DNA of 49,601 nucleotides from Endomicrobiales bacterium (GTDB lineage: Bacteria; Elusimicrobiota; Endomicrobiia; Endomicrobiales; JALOBY01): NCBI GenBank assembly GCA_023228045.1, contig JALOBY010000011.1, forward strand, positions 1-49,601, written 5' to 3'. The notes beneath the pieces were generated by a model that was not told where the DNA came from, made no database searches, and worked only from the letters and a program-made list of their open reading frames with translations. Within the stretch, counting starts at the first letter, position 1; every line of letters begins with the position of its first letter. The translations under genes and the position numbers were made by a program. Of the stretch, positions 26,056 through 34,945 are shown piece after piece.

Positions 26056-28443
26056 CTACTTCCCATTGCCATTTGCGTTTTTAAGCATCTGCCTTATCCT
26101 ATCTGCTTTTTCAACTGCATCTTTATTATTCGGGTTTGTTTTTACAACATTTTCTATTTCTTTTAGTGCTTCTTGAAAGTTGCCAATTTTTGCAAGAGCA
26201 ACTGATAGGTTTGTTCTTGCAAGTTCGTTTGAAACATCCTTTGAAAGAAGTAATTTATATTGGCTAATTGCCTCTGAAACTTTACCCAATGTATAGTATA
26301 TATTTGCAAGATAAAAACGCACTTTTAAACTTTCAGGAGAAGCACTTAAAAACTCCTCACACATTATTTTTGCCTGATCCCAATGTCCCAAATTAACGGC
26401 CTCTTCAATTTTCTTTATTTTTATGGCTCTGCTAATTGTTTCTTTGTCAGTCATACCTGCCTTTGCAAGCACACTTGAATAACTTGCCGATAACTGCTCA
26501 TCATCCGGGTATTTGTTAATTAGTTCTTTTAGTGTTTCTGCAGCCTCTTTGTTGCGGCCCTGCCGTGTTAAAAAAACAGAGAGGTTTTGCAACGCCTGCT
26601 TTGAGCCATCAGAAATCAATGCATACTGTTTATACAGTTCAACACCAGCACTTTCATAAACTGGTGAAGAAATAAATATGCCGCCAAGAGCATTATAACC
26701 CTCAAAAAGCATTGGGTTTATACGCAAAGCGCTTGTATAGGCATTCATCGCTTCTTTGTCTTTGCCCTGTTGTTTAAACACTATTCCTTCATTGTAATAT
26801 ATTTCATCGTATCCAGCGTTTGCATTTAATGAGGCATTATACATTCCAAGTGCTTTTTCTTTTAAGCCAAGCATTGCATAAGTGTTTGCAAGCTCATAAT
26901 TATTGTTTACATCAGTTTTTTGATACGAGTATGCTTTTTCAAGCAATGGCAGTGCCTGAGCAAAAGCGCCCCTTTGTGAGAACTGATAACCCTGAAAATA
27001 ATTTATTTCACCAATAAAACCAGAAGCAAAGCGCAGCAATAATGATACGCAAAGAACTATAAAAATAATCAGCATAACTTTTTGCCAATTTTTATTTGTT
27101 TTCTCTTTTTTAAAATTCTCGGCTTTTGTTATTGAAGTTAAAAGCCCTGCATTCCACCAATAAAGAAACGCTGGCACGGCAAAATGTAGCGACACATTGA
27201 GCATATTATCTGCAAGCATACCAGCAAGAGATGAAAGAAGACCGATTGCAACAAATTTTTTCTGGCCTTGAGTATTTTTGATTATTGAAATACCAAACGA
27301 AAATAATGCAACAAGAAACCACAAATAAACCCCAAGCCCCAGAAAACCACTTTGCGATAAAATTTCTAAAAATTCATTGTGCGCGTTGTTTGCGTGTGTT
27401 CTAAATGTTTTATAGGCATCAATAAATAGATGTCTGCCCTGATAATATGGAAAGAAAAGCTCGAAACACCCAAAACCAACACCTAAAACAGGTTTTTCAA
27501 CTGCCATGTTCCACGCACACGACCAAATAAGCTGACGCTGTGTTATGGAACCGTAATACTTGACATGTGAAGTTTTTGCCTCGGTTAAGCGGTCAAATAT
27601 TGCCGAGCTATAAGCTGGGCCATTTCCCCTTGGCCAGAGAATGCCAACAACCAAAACTAATCCGAAAAACACTATTAGAAATTTTAGGTTCTTTTTGAAC
27701 ACTTCCCTTTCAAAGTAAATTAAAAGCATTACAAGTGTCACCATTGAAACCGCAAAACCAATCCAAGAAGAACGGGTAAGCGTACACAAAAGAGCACCTA
27801 AATAAATAATAGACAAAAGTAAATAAATAAGTTTGTTTGAGGTATCTTTTGATTTAAATATGTTTACAACCGCTATAGGTAAAACTAAAACGAGATACGA
27901 TGAGAAGAAATTAGGGTTACCAAATGTAGAAACACACCGGTTACCAAATGGATTTAGCGTTTGAGACCAGAAAAGCTCTATGCCAAAATACTGCAGTATT
28001 CCATAGACAGATGCAAAAAATGCAACAAGAAAAACTGTGTTTTGTAAAAAATTTCGGTTTTTATCGGTTACAAAGTGCCTGGCCGCATAATAAACCAGAA
28101 ACATATTTGAAAAAATAAATATCCAACGTTTAAGACCTTCATTTAATACCGATAAACCAATATTCGGCTGAGAATAATTGCAAATTAAAGAAACAAGCCA
28201 GCTTAAACTGATAACCGAGAAAAAAGTAATAAATGGCAGGTCAACGGGTGTTTTTTGAAACTCAAGATTGTTTTTTTTGATAGCTTCACTGGCACGCAAG
28301 GCCCACAACAAAAGCACTATAGCTTCCAGTAAAATTATCTGAAAGTAATAGGGGTTGCGCGTTAATGCAGTAAAAAAAATAAGCGGAGGAACTGCAATTA
28401 AAGCAAAAAGTAGTGCAGAGTATATTGCCTGCATTTTAATCAC
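26056..28443 (-). CDS. O-antigen-ligase-like membrane protein with C-terminal TPR repeats, paralogue 2
   Basis: The 795-residue protein has about 11-12 membrane helices in residues 1-460 and a TPR region from about 485 to 790 (for example YNEGIVFKQQGKDKEAMNAYTSALRINPM and VRFYLANIYYTLGKVSEAISQYKLLLSKD). Family marks of the Wzy/WaaL superfamily are STFGNPNFFSSYLVLVLPI, TLTRSSWIGFAVSM and the periplasmic loop with NAHNEFLEILSQSGFLGLGVYLWFL. It probably joins glycan chains to lipid A core or to protein. It starts at GTG 28443 overlapping its paralogue's stop (GTGA); an ATG three codons later is possible. Confidence 0.85.
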   Translation of the reverse strand: MIKMQAIYSALLFALIAVPPLIFFTALTRNPYYFQIILLEAIVLLLWALRASEAIKKNNLEFQKTPVDLPFITFFSVISLSWLVSLICNYSQPNIGLSVLNEGLKRWIFIFSNMFLVYYAARHFVTDKNRNFLQNTVFLVAFFASVYGILQYFGIELFWSQTLNPFGNRCVSTFGNPNFFSSYLVLVLPIAVVNIFKSKDTSNKLIYLLLSIIYLGALLCTLTRSSWIGFAVSMVTLVMLLIYFEREVFKKNLKFLIVFFGLVLVVGILWPRGNGPAYSSAIFDRLTEAKTSHVKYYGSITQRQLIWSCAWNMAVEKPVLGVGFGCFELFFPYYQGRHLFIDAYKTFRTHANNAHNEFLEILSQSGFLGLGVYLWFLVALFSFGISIIKNTQGQKKFVAIGLLSSLAGMLADNMLNVSLHFAVPAFLYWWNAGLLTSITKAENFKKEKTNKNWQKVMLIIFIVLCVSLLLRFASGFIGEINYFQGYQFSQRGAFAQALPLLEKAYSYQKTDVNNNYELANTYAMLGLKEKALGMYNASLNANAGYDEIYYNEGIVFKQQGKDKEAMNAYTSALRINPMLFEGYNALGGIFISSPVYESAGVELYKQYALISDGSKQALQNLSVFLTRQGRNKEAAETLKELINKYPDDEQLSASYSSVLAKAGMTDKETISRAIKIKKIEEAVNLGHWDQAKIMCEEFLSASPESLKVRFYLANIYYTLGKVSEAISQYKLLLSKDVSNELARTNLSVALAKIGNFQEALKEIENVVKTNPNNKDAVEKADRIRQMLKNANGNGK

Positions 28444-30686
28444 TTAAGCCCAAAAACCTTTTTTACATCCGGGTCATCGGGGTTAGCTTTCCTTAACTCT
28501 TCCCATAGCGCGCGGGCGCTGGCCATATCACCTGAGTTTGCATAAAGTATTGCCAAATTTTTTGTTATGTTTAAATGTCCGGGCACAAGTTCAAGGCCCT
28601 TTTTGTAATACTCTTTTGCTTTTGGTGCATTACCTGTACCAAACATTAAATTACCTAAATACATATAAGTTTCGGCATACTCTGCCAACCTTCTTTTGCT
28701 CCAGTTTTCTACCCATGCGTTGTGTGGCGGAGCTTTTAATTTTTCAGGGTAGTTTATGTGCTCAAGATATGCTTCTTCGGCTTTTTTGACATCACCAAGC
28801 TGCAAGTAGATATAAGCAATTCTGTAATAATTCACAGAGAATATCGGGTCTATTTCTTTATAACGATTTAATTCGTAAAGTGCTTTATTGTAAAGCTCTT
28901 TAAGTTTATTTTGATGTTCCTGCATTGCAACGGTATCCCCTTTTGCGCGAGCTTCTTCTACCCTTCGTTTTTCGTCTTCGGCCCACTTAATATAAATTAA
29001 CCCTGCCTGATGGCGCGACTGCACATAGTTTGGCGCAAGTTTCCAGACATCTTCGTACTTTTTAATGGCGTTGTTGCCGTCTTCTGCGACCCAGCGGTCG
29101 TTATAGACATTGCCCATAAAGTAGTGTGCCATAATAAAAGATGGGTTTTCCTTTACCACTGTACTATAACTTGCCAAAGCTTTGTCCCACTGGCCTTGTT
29201 TTGAGTAGAAAATACCAAGGTTATGTTTCATATCTGCGTCAAAATAACCGTAAAATATCTTAACAAAAAAAGCCACTGCTATAATTATAATTATCTGAAC
29301 AACCCTGCGGGCAGAAAGAGGTAGAAGAGTTTTTGGGTTTGGCGACGGTGGCGGTGTTTTAGCACTTAGAGGATTGTGAATACACAAACTGCCAATGATG
29401 CCTATTAACAACCACAAGAAAATGCCCGATGAAACAAAACGCAAAGAAACACACACCATATTATGCGAAAGCTGTGCTATTAAAGAAGAAAGAATACCAA
29501 GCTGATAATATGCCCGGATATCTAAATATTTTTTTAGCGGGTCCTGTTCGCTGAAAGCTCTGAGGTTTTTAAAAGATATAAAAAGAAATGTTCCAAGCAG
29601 CCAAAGGAAAATACCAAAACCAATGTAGCCCTCATCATACCAAACCTCAAGGTACTCATCCTCTGGGTGGTCGCTTTCAGTGTTATGCTTGGCTTCTATA
29701 AAGAATATCTGAGGCCTTCTAAAGGCAGGATAAGTAACATAATAAGAGCCGATCCCCGTGCCAATCCATGGGTTTGTATTTATCATTTCCCATGTAGAAA
29801 TCCATGTAAAAATTCTAAATGAACCACTGTCAGTGCGTTCTCTTAGGTTTTCCTTTATACCAAAATAGGCTACAGCCATTGAAACAATCATAGCTCCTAT
29901 AATTACATACTTCAGCCATTTCTTTTTTGTCCTTAAGAAAAAAATAACCAATAAAAACGCAAAAGCAACAAGGCCTACGGCAAAACCAAGCCATGCACCC
30001 TTTGAGCCGGTTTGTACAACGCAAAAAGCCGTCATAAACCATAAAAATAAATATATGGGCTGGCGTCTTCTAAAGAACATAGCAAGAATTATCGGACTCA
30101 TAACTACGAGGAAGTCGCCAAAAAAGTTTGGGTTTCCAAATGTTGAAAATATTCTAGTGCCAAATGCCATACGCCAAACAAACGGGTCAAGACCTTTTTC
30201 AAGCCCTGCAAAATATTTTGCATCCAAATACTGAATAATGCCGTAAAATGTGGCAACAAATGTTGCCCAAAATAAAACCTTAAACAAAATCGAAAACTTC
30301 TGGTCGCTGTCAAACTCCTTTATTACAATCAAGGCAATAAAAATGTAAATAATACGCTTCACAAGCTCATTCCAGCTTGCGTAAAAGAAATACGAGTGCG
30401 AAAAAGAAAACACCCCTGAAAGCAAGAAAGCAACCAAAGGCAATATAATTATAAGGTTCTTATTTACAAACTCCAAAAAATCTTCTTCAAGCAGTTTTAT
30501 CATCCACACACCTATAAAAATAGTACCAAGAATTTGTACTAGTGTTATTTTAATTTGGGCCGAATCGTATGTACGAAGGTAAAACGCGATTGACACCAAA
30601 AAATAAAAAAAAGGCAAACCCCACGCGAGAACTTTTTCACTAACCAACCTAATTAAAGCTGAAATTTTTTCTTCCGCGATAGCCAT
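28440..30686 (-). CDS. O-antigen-ligase-like membrane protein with C-terminal TPR repeats, paralogue 1
   Basis: The 748-residue protein has the same plan as the next gene: about 11-12 helices in residues 15-480, with STFGNPNFFGDFLVVMSPI, TGSKGAWLGFAVGLVAFAFLLVIFFL and a large loop containing DHPEDEYLEVWYDEGYIGFGIFLWLLG. TPR repeats run from about 500 to 745 (HNLGIFYSKQGQWDKALASYSTVVKENP, MYLGNLMFGTGNAPKAKEYYKKGLELVPG). It belongs to the Wzy_C superfamily; whether it is a ligase, a polymerase or a protein O-glycosyltransferase cannot be decided. GGAG lies 9 nt before the ATG, and porV ends 13 bp upstream. Confidence 0.85.
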   Translation of the reverse strand: MAIAEEKISALIRLVSEKVLAWGLPFFYFLVSIAFYLRTYDSAQIKITLVQILGTIFIGVWMIKLLEEDFLEFVNKNLIIILPLVAFLLSGVFSFSHSYFFYASWNELVKRIIYIFIALIVIKEFDSDQKFSILFKVLFWATFVATFYGIIQYLDAKYFAGLEKGLDPFVWRMAFGTRIFSTFGNPNFFGDFLVVMSPIILAMFFRRRQPIYLFLWFMTAFCVVQTGSKGAWLGFAVGLVAFAFLLVIFFLRTKKKWLKYVIIGAMIVSMAVAYFGIKENLRERTDSGSFRIFTWISTWEMINTNPWIGTGIGSYYVTYPAFRRPQIFFIEAKHNTESDHPEDEYLEVWYDEGYIGFGIFLWLLGTFLFISFKNLRAFSEQDPLKKYLDIRAYYQLGILSSLIAQLSHNMVCVSLRFVSSGIFLWLLIGIIGSLCIHNPLSAKTPPPSPNPKTLLPLSARRVVQIIIIIAVAFFVKIFYGYFDADMKHNLGIFYSKQGQWDKALASYSTVVKENPSFIMAHYFMGNVYNDRWVAEDGNNAIKKYEDVWKLAPNYVQSRHQAGLIYIKWAEDEKRRVEEARAKGDTVAMQEHQNKLKELYNKALYELNRYKEIDPIFSVNYYRIAYIYLQLGDVKKAEEAYLEHINYPEKLKAPPHNAWVENWSKRRLAEYAETYMYLGNLMFGTGNAPKAKEYYKKGLELVPGHLNITKNLAILYANSGDMASARALWEELRKANPDDPDVKKVFGLK

Positions 30687-30699
30687 CTTAATTGCTCCG

Positions 30700-31677
30700 T
30701 TAATAAATTATTTTATTTTTAGTTTGCGCGATATACTTTCTATCTTTTAGCGCATCTATGTTTTCTTTTCCAAAATTGAACGATAATGCTAAGCGGTGAG
30801 TTTGCCCCAAATCGCCATTACTAAGCCATGCGTAATCAAAACTAACTTGCCCAATATATACACCAAAACCGGCGCTTAGGCCGTTTATACCGTCTATTTT
30901 GTTATTGTTAAGCAAGTATCTGTAACCACCGCGCAGCCAAAACGCATCATCTGCCTTAATTTCTAAGGAAACCTTTGCCTCGTTATTTCCATCAATGCAC
31001 ATTGCACTGCCTGCCGAAAGCCACATTGGCTCATCTACCTGTGAAGCATAGTTTAAGTATAGGGTTGAGGGCAAATCAAAGCCCTTAAGCGCCGGGCCAA
31101 TATCACTAAAGCCAAAATTAAGTTGAGAGTTTGTATTTTTGGGGTAATAAAATAAAGAACCGCTAAGTGATGTGCCACATGTTGAATTTGAATCTATAAC
31201 TTCATTAATACCCTTTAGTGCAAAACCAAAGCTAAACTCACTTGATGTTGCATATCCGTATGCTGCCTGCACATAGGCATCATAAAAATCAAAAGATGAA
31301 AGTTCTTTATAATTGCTTGCAGCTGTCGGGTCATAAACAACTTTAGTAAGCCCCTGAGTACTAAGATGCGCAAGGCTAAGAGAGTAACCAGAATTTTTAC
31401 CAAAATAATTGGAAAAACTAAAAATACCAAAACCAAGTTCTTGCGCCAACATAGAGTAATCGGCACTGATTTTTATTTTTTTTTGCCATGGCAAGAATGC
31501 AGGGCTGGAAAATGGCAAAACATTAGAAACATAATAATCCATGCCTGCAAGCGCAGCGGAACGGGTATTACTTGGAAGCTTAAGGAATGAAAAAACAGTC
31601 GTACCACTTGTGGCGCCGTAAGCGCTTAACGCAGTAGAAACGAGAAATACAACTAAGATTATTTTTTTAACCCGCAT
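30700..31677 (-). CDS. PorV/PorQ-like outer-membrane beta-barrel protein
   Basis: The 325-residue product begins MRVKKIILVVFLVSTALSAYGATSG, a signal peptide cleaved after about residue 20. FSFLKLPSNTRSAALAGMDYYVSN follows, the N-terminal hallmark of PorV/PorQ (UPF0164) proteins, then alternating strands to a C-terminal FDYAWLSNGDLGQTHRLALSFNFGKE. It should sit in the outer membrane. PorV works in type IX secretion in Bacteroidota, but no other T9SS gene is here, so the role is open. The ATG at 31677 lacks a Shine-Dalgarno and lies within the end of the palindromic element. The frame runs on to 31860, but that part translates the palindrome and has no family likeness. Confidence 0.8.
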   Translation of the reverse strand: MRVKKIILVVFLVSTALSAYGATSGTTVFSFLKLPSNTRSAALAGMDYYVSNVLPFSSPAFLPWQKKIKISADYSMLAQELGFGIFSFSNYFGKNSGYSLSLAHLSTQGLTKVVYDPTAASNYKELSSFDFYDAYVQAAYGYATSSEFSFGFALKGINEVIDSNSTCGTSLSGSLFYYPKNTNSQLNFGFSDIGPALKGFDLPSTLYLNYASQVDEPMWLSAGSAMCIDGNNEAKVSLEIKADDAFWLRGGYRYLLNNNKIDGINGLSAGFGVYIGQVSFDYAWLSNGDLGQTHRLALSFNFGKENIDALKDRKYIAQTKNKIIY

Positions 31678-31858
31678 TTTGCAATAGGTTTGTACGGTGT
31701 TGGACCCCGAAGGGGAAGAACCGAGACGAAAGAGACGGAGACAGTTTTGACGCAAAAACCGCAGATAATGGTGATTCCATTGGCAAGGGTTTTGCGGAAA
31801 AAAATGTCCCGTATCTTTTGACGAATTCCAAATTTTATTGCAAAATTCAGGTTTAATC
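31667..31858. repeat. Imperfect palindrome of about 190 bp (MITE-like or long RNA hairpin)
   Basis: The outer arms 31669-31685 (AACCCGCATTTTGCAAT) and 31837-31853 (ATTGCAAAATTCAGGTT) match at 15 of 17 positions as inverted repeats. Further in, 31727-31742 pairs with 31806-31820, 31751-31760 pairs with 31787-31796, and AATGG/CCATT (31767-31771 and 31777-31781) form the tip. The left arm has about 30 extra bases holding a small CCCC-GAA-GGGG hairpin (31705-31715). The element fills the gap between tRNA-Thr and porV. No transposase is near. It could be a decayed MITE, a regulatory hairpin or an RNA-processing element. Confidence 0.65.
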
Positions 31859-31885
31859 AAGGTTTCCCCAAGGTAAATTAACCAA

Positions 31886-31959
31886 AGCCAAGGAAGGGAT
31901 TTGAACCCTCGACCTGCAGTTTACGAAACTGCTGCTCTAGCCAGCTGAGCTACCTTGGC
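31886..31959 (-). tRNA. tRNA-Thr (anticodon CGU)
   Basis: The 74-nt minus-strand sequence folds into a full cloverleaf: acceptor GCCAAGG with CCTTGGC, D stem GCTC/GAGC, anticodon stem GCAGT/ACTGC with loop TTCGTAA (anticodon CGT), variable AGGTC, and T arm GAGGG-TTCAAAT-CCCTT. The discriminator base is T and CCA is not encoded. It reads ACG codons. It lies 10 bp after tRNA-Val, so both are probably one transcript. Confidence 0.95.
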
Positions 31960-31969
31960 AAAAAAAATA

Positions 31970-32041
31970 TGGGCAATGCAGGGCTCGAACCTGCGGCCCC
32001 TTCCTTGTAAGGGAAGTGCTCTTCCGCTGAGCTAATTGCCC
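31970..32041 (-). tRNA. tRNA-Val (anticodon UAC)
   Basis: The 72-nt sequence folds with acceptor GGGCAAT/ATTGCCC, D stem GCTC/GAGC, anticodon stem CTTCC/GGAAG with loop CTTACAA (anticodon TAC), variable GGGCC and T arm GCAGG-TTCGAGC-CCTGC. Discriminator is A and CCA is not encoded. A good promoter lies 23 bp upstream. Confidence 0.96.
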
Positions 32042-32063
32042 GTACTATCTTTTTGGGTTTTTG

Positions 32064-32091
32064 ATTATACAAATTAGGAATGTTTTTTCAA
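32064..32091 (-). promoter_or_regulatory. Promoter of the tRNA-Val/tRNA-Thr unit
   Basis: On the minus strand TTGAAA (32091-32086) and TATAAT (32069-32064) are separated by 16 bp, a near-consensus housekeeping promoter. The -10 ends 22 bp before the 5' end of tRNA-Val. The -35 lies inside the last codons of purB, whose stop is at 32074-32076. Confidence 0.75.
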
Positions 32092-33375
32092 AGTTCTTTT
32101 GAAAATATAATCAACATTTGCAAGGTGTTTTTCAAGCGAAAAACACTTTTTTATTTCATCTTTTGTTAGTAGCTTTGTTATTTGTGTGTCGCTTGCAACC
32201 ACATCGGCCAAGGATTTTTTTGACTCTCTTGCCTCAAAAGCCGCTCGTTGCATTATTTTATACGCATCTTCCCTGCTTTTGCCTTTATCTACAATTGCAA
32301 GCAAAAGTGCCCCTGAAAAAATAGTGTCTTCAGATTTTTTTAGATTTGAAAGCATGTTCTGCGGATACACTCTTAAGTCGGAAAGCATATAATTTGTTCT
32401 ATACAACATATAATCAAGAGCTATTGCGGCATCTGGCAAGATAATCCTTTCTGCCGATGAATGGCTTATGTCTCTTTCATGCCAAAGCGCTATATTTTCA
32501 AGACCTGTTGCAACATAGCCTCTCAGCAGGCGTGCCAAACCGCAGATGTTTTCTGAAATTATCGGGTTACGCTTGTGCGGCATTGCGGACGATCCTTTCT
32601 GACCTTCACTAAATGGCTCTTCAGCCTCAAGCACTTCGGTTCTTTGTAAGTGGCGAATTTCAAGTGCAATCCTTTCAAGCAAACTGCCAACAATGGCTAT
32701 ACGGCAAAGGTAAACAGCATGCCTGTCGCGCGGAACAATCTGTGTAGAAACTGGTTCTGCCTTTAAGCCCATTTTTTTGCAAACATACTCTTCAACTTTT
32801 GGATTTAAGTGAGCAAATGTTCCAACAGCGCCGGAAATTTTACCATAAGATACATAATCTTTTGTTGTTTCTATAATTGAACGCGCCCTGAGCATTTGTG
32901 AGTACCAACCAAGTACCTTTAAACCAAAAGTTGTTGGTTCTGCGTGTACGCCGTGCGTTCTGCCCATTGTAGGAGTAAATTTATATTTGATTGCAAGTTT
33001 TTTTGTTGTGGCCGTTAAAGCGTCAATTCCTTTCAGTAAAAGGTCGCAGCTCTTTGCAAGTTGCACCCCAAGTGCCGTGTCAAGCACATCAGAAGAAGTC
33101 ATGCCAAGGTGCAAAAACCTCGCCTTTGGCCCAACACTTTGCGCTATTTGAGTAAGAAAAGAAATAACATCGTGTTTAACGGTTTTTTCAATTTCGGCAA
33201 TTTTGTTTACATCTATTTTTGCCTTGCGACGAATTTCTTTTACGACACTCATCGGCACAATAGAATCTTTTGCCATTGCCTCTGCCGCAAGCAGTTCAAC
33301 TTCAAGCATAATTTTAAATCTGTTTTCATCTGACCAAATGGCGGACATTTCAGGCCTGCTGTAGCGGGGAATCAT
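32074..33375 (-). CDS. purB: Adenylosuccinate lyase
   Basis: PurB removes fumarate from SAICAR and from adenylosuccinate. The 433-residue protein has MIPRYSRPEMSAIWSDENRFKIMLEVELLAAEAMA, the TSSDVLDTALGVQLA region, GRTHGVHAEPTTFGLKVLGW and the superfamily signature GSSAMPHKRNPIISE with the catalytic loop. A strong GGAGG stands before the ATG, which overlaps the purN stop (ATGA). It is the last enzyme gene of the combined nucleotide cluster. Confidence 0.97.
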   Translation of the reverse strand: MIPRYSRPEMSAIWSDENRFKIMLEVELLAAEAMAKDSIVPMSVVKEIRRKAKIDVNKIAEIEKTVKHDVISFLTQIAQSVGPKARFLHLGMTSSDVLDTALGVQLAKSCDLLLKGIDALTATTKKLAIKYKFTPTMGRTHGVHAEPTTFGLKVLGWYSQMLRARSIIETTKDYVSYGKISGAVGTFAHLNPKVEEYVCKKMGLKAEPVSTQIVPRDRHAVYLCRIAIVGSLLERIALEIRHLQRTEVLEAEEPFSEGQKGSSAMPHKRNPIISENICGLARLLRGYVATGLENIALWHERDISHSSAERIILPDAAIALDYMLYRTNYMLSDLRVYPQNMLSNLKKSEDTIFSGALLLAIVDKGKSREDAYKIMQRAAFEARESKKSLADVVASDTQITKLLTKDEIKKCFSLEKHLANVDYIFKRTLKKHS

Positions 33376-33962
33376 TTATCCTCCAGAATAATTTTTATAG
33401 CTTTTGGGTATAAATCATGTTCTACTTTTAAAACTCTTTGCGCCAATGTCTGCGGCGTGTCATTTACAAGCACCGGCACTTCAATTTGTGCTACTATTTT
33501 GCCGTGATCGTAGTGTTCATCTACCAAATGCACAGTTGCGCCACTTTTGCTTTCTTTTGCCGCAATTACCGCCTCATGCACAAGGCGGCCATGCATTCCT
33601 TTGCCTCCGAACTTAGGCAAGAGGGCCGGGTGAATATTTAAAATTTTGCCTTTAAACACATTTATTAAATTTGTTTCAATTTTTTGCATAAAGCCGGCAA
33701 GACACACTAAATCAACTTTATACTTCATCAGTTCCTGTAAAATGGCATCAGAAAACTCAAGAGAAGTTGTAAACTTTTTCCTGTCTACAAAAACTCCGGC
33801 TATGTTATTGTTTTTTGCTCTTTGTAATGCATAAGCATCGGATTTATTTGATATTACAACATAAACCTGAGCAATGTCTTTTAAAACTCCATTTTTACAA
33901 GCTTCTATTATTGCCTCTAAATTACTGCCGCCACCGGAGACAAGCACACCTATTCTTTTCAT
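33372..33962 (-). CDS. purN: Phosphoribosylglycinamide formyltransferase (folate dependent)
   Basis: The 196-residue PurN formylates GAR using 10-formyltetrahydrofolate. It has VLVSGGGSNLEAIIEA at the N-terminus, the catalytic ILNIHPALLPKFGGKGMHG region with Asn and His, and VDEHYDHGKIVAQIEVPV with the catalytic Asp. Length is typical. It begins 6 bp after purM and overlaps purB by 4 bp. There is no formate-dependent purT in the window. Confidence 0.96.
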   Translation of the reverse strand: MKRIGVLVSGGGSNLEAIIEACKNGVLKDIAQVYVVISNKSDAYALQRAKNNNIAGVFVDRKKFTTSLEFSDAILQELMKYKVDLVCLAGFMQKIETNLINVFKGKILNIHPALLPKFGGKGMHGRLVHEAVIAAKESKSGATVHLVDEHYDHGKIVAQIEVPVLVNDTPQTLAQRVLKVEHDLYPKAIKIILEDK

Positions 33963-33968
33963 TATTTT

Positions 33969-34928
33969 TTATAAAAGCTCCACGCTTTTTTTGCCGGAGA
34001 CAACTTTCCCAATTATCTTTGAACCTTTTAAATATTTGCAAACTTGTGCAGCTTTATCAGCTTTTACAATTACAACCATACCAATTCCCATATTGAGCGT
34101 ACGGTAAATATCTTTTTGCGGCACATTGCCTTTCTGCTCTACAAGTTTAAATATTGCCGGTACTTTCCATGATTTTTTATCTATTACAACTTTACAATTT
34201 TGTGGAAGTATTCTTTCTATTTTATCGTAAAAGCTGCCGCCGGTTATATGCGCAATTCCACTTACTGTTTTGGCACCGCCAAACTTGCTAAGCAAACCAA
34301 GAATTTCTTTTACATATATTTTTGTTGGAGCAAATAAAGCTTTGGAGTGTTTTTTTAACTCGGCTTCCGAAAATACTTTTCTTATTAAAGAATATCCATT
34401 AGAGTGCGGTCCTGATGAAGGCATCCCAAGCAGCACATCACCCGGTTTTATGTTTTTACCGCTTATCTCTTTGCCTTTTTCCACAACACCAACACAAAAG
34501 CCGGCAAGGTCGTACTCGCCATCTTTGTAAAAACCAGGCATTTCGGCTGTTTCACCACCGATTAGCGCGCAAGCTGAAATATCACAACCCTTTTTTATAC
34601 CTAAAATAACCTGCTCGCTAAGGTTTACATCAAGCTTACCGCAGGCAAAATAATCAAGAAAAAATAATGGTTTTGCACCAACACAAATAATATCATTAAC
34701 ATTCATTGCCACAAGGTCAATACCAACTGTATTATGTTTGTTAAGCAAAAATGCAATTTTAAGTTTTGTTCCAACGCCGTCAGTTGAACTGACAAGGTTG
34801 TACTTTGTTTTCTCAAGCGGAAACAAACCGCCAAAGCCGCCAATTTTCGGGAGTTTCTTTTTAATTCTTTTCACAAGTTCGTTGCCGGCATCAATATTTA
34901 CACCAGATTGTTTGTAGGTTATCTGCAT
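33969..34928 (-). CDS. purM: Phosphoribosylformylglycinamidine cyclo-ligase (AIR synthase)
   Basis: PurM closes the imidazole ring to AIR using ATP. The 319-residue protein shows YKQSGVNIDAGNELVKRIK, STDGVGTKLKIAF, AMNVNDIICVGAKPLFFLDYFACGKLD, GGETAEMPGFY and PSSGPHSNGYSLIRK, all classical. GAGG lies before the ATG and pyrE ends 17 bp upstream. It returns the cluster from pyrimidine to purine genes. No unusual feature. Confidence 0.97.
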   Translation of the reverse strand: MQITYKQSGVNIDAGNELVKRIKKKLPKIGGFGGLFPLEKTKYNLVSSTDGVGTKLKIAFLLNKHNTVGIDLVAMNVNDIICVGAKPLFFLDYFACGKLDVNLSEQVILGIKKGCDISACALIGGETAEMPGFYKDGEYDLAGFCVGVVEKGKEISGKNIKPGDVLLGMPSSGPHSNGYSLIRKVFSEAELKKHSKALFAPTKIYVKEILGLLSKFGGAKTVSGIAHITGGSFYDKIERILPQNCKVVIDKKSWKVPAIFKLVEQKGNVPQKDIYRTLNMGIGMVVIVKADKAAQVCKYLKGSKIIGKVVSGKKSVELL

Positions 34929-34945
34929 TTTTTCCTCAAATAAAA

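Noticed and set aside
31678..31860. Upstream extension of the porV frame as coding sequence
   Set aside because: It translates the palindromic element; the signal peptide begins at the ATG at 31677.
31860..31886. Attachment-site repeat at the 3' end of tRNA-Thr
   Set aside because: Only CCTTGG (6 bp) repeats near the tRNA end, and no integrase or foreign gene follows.
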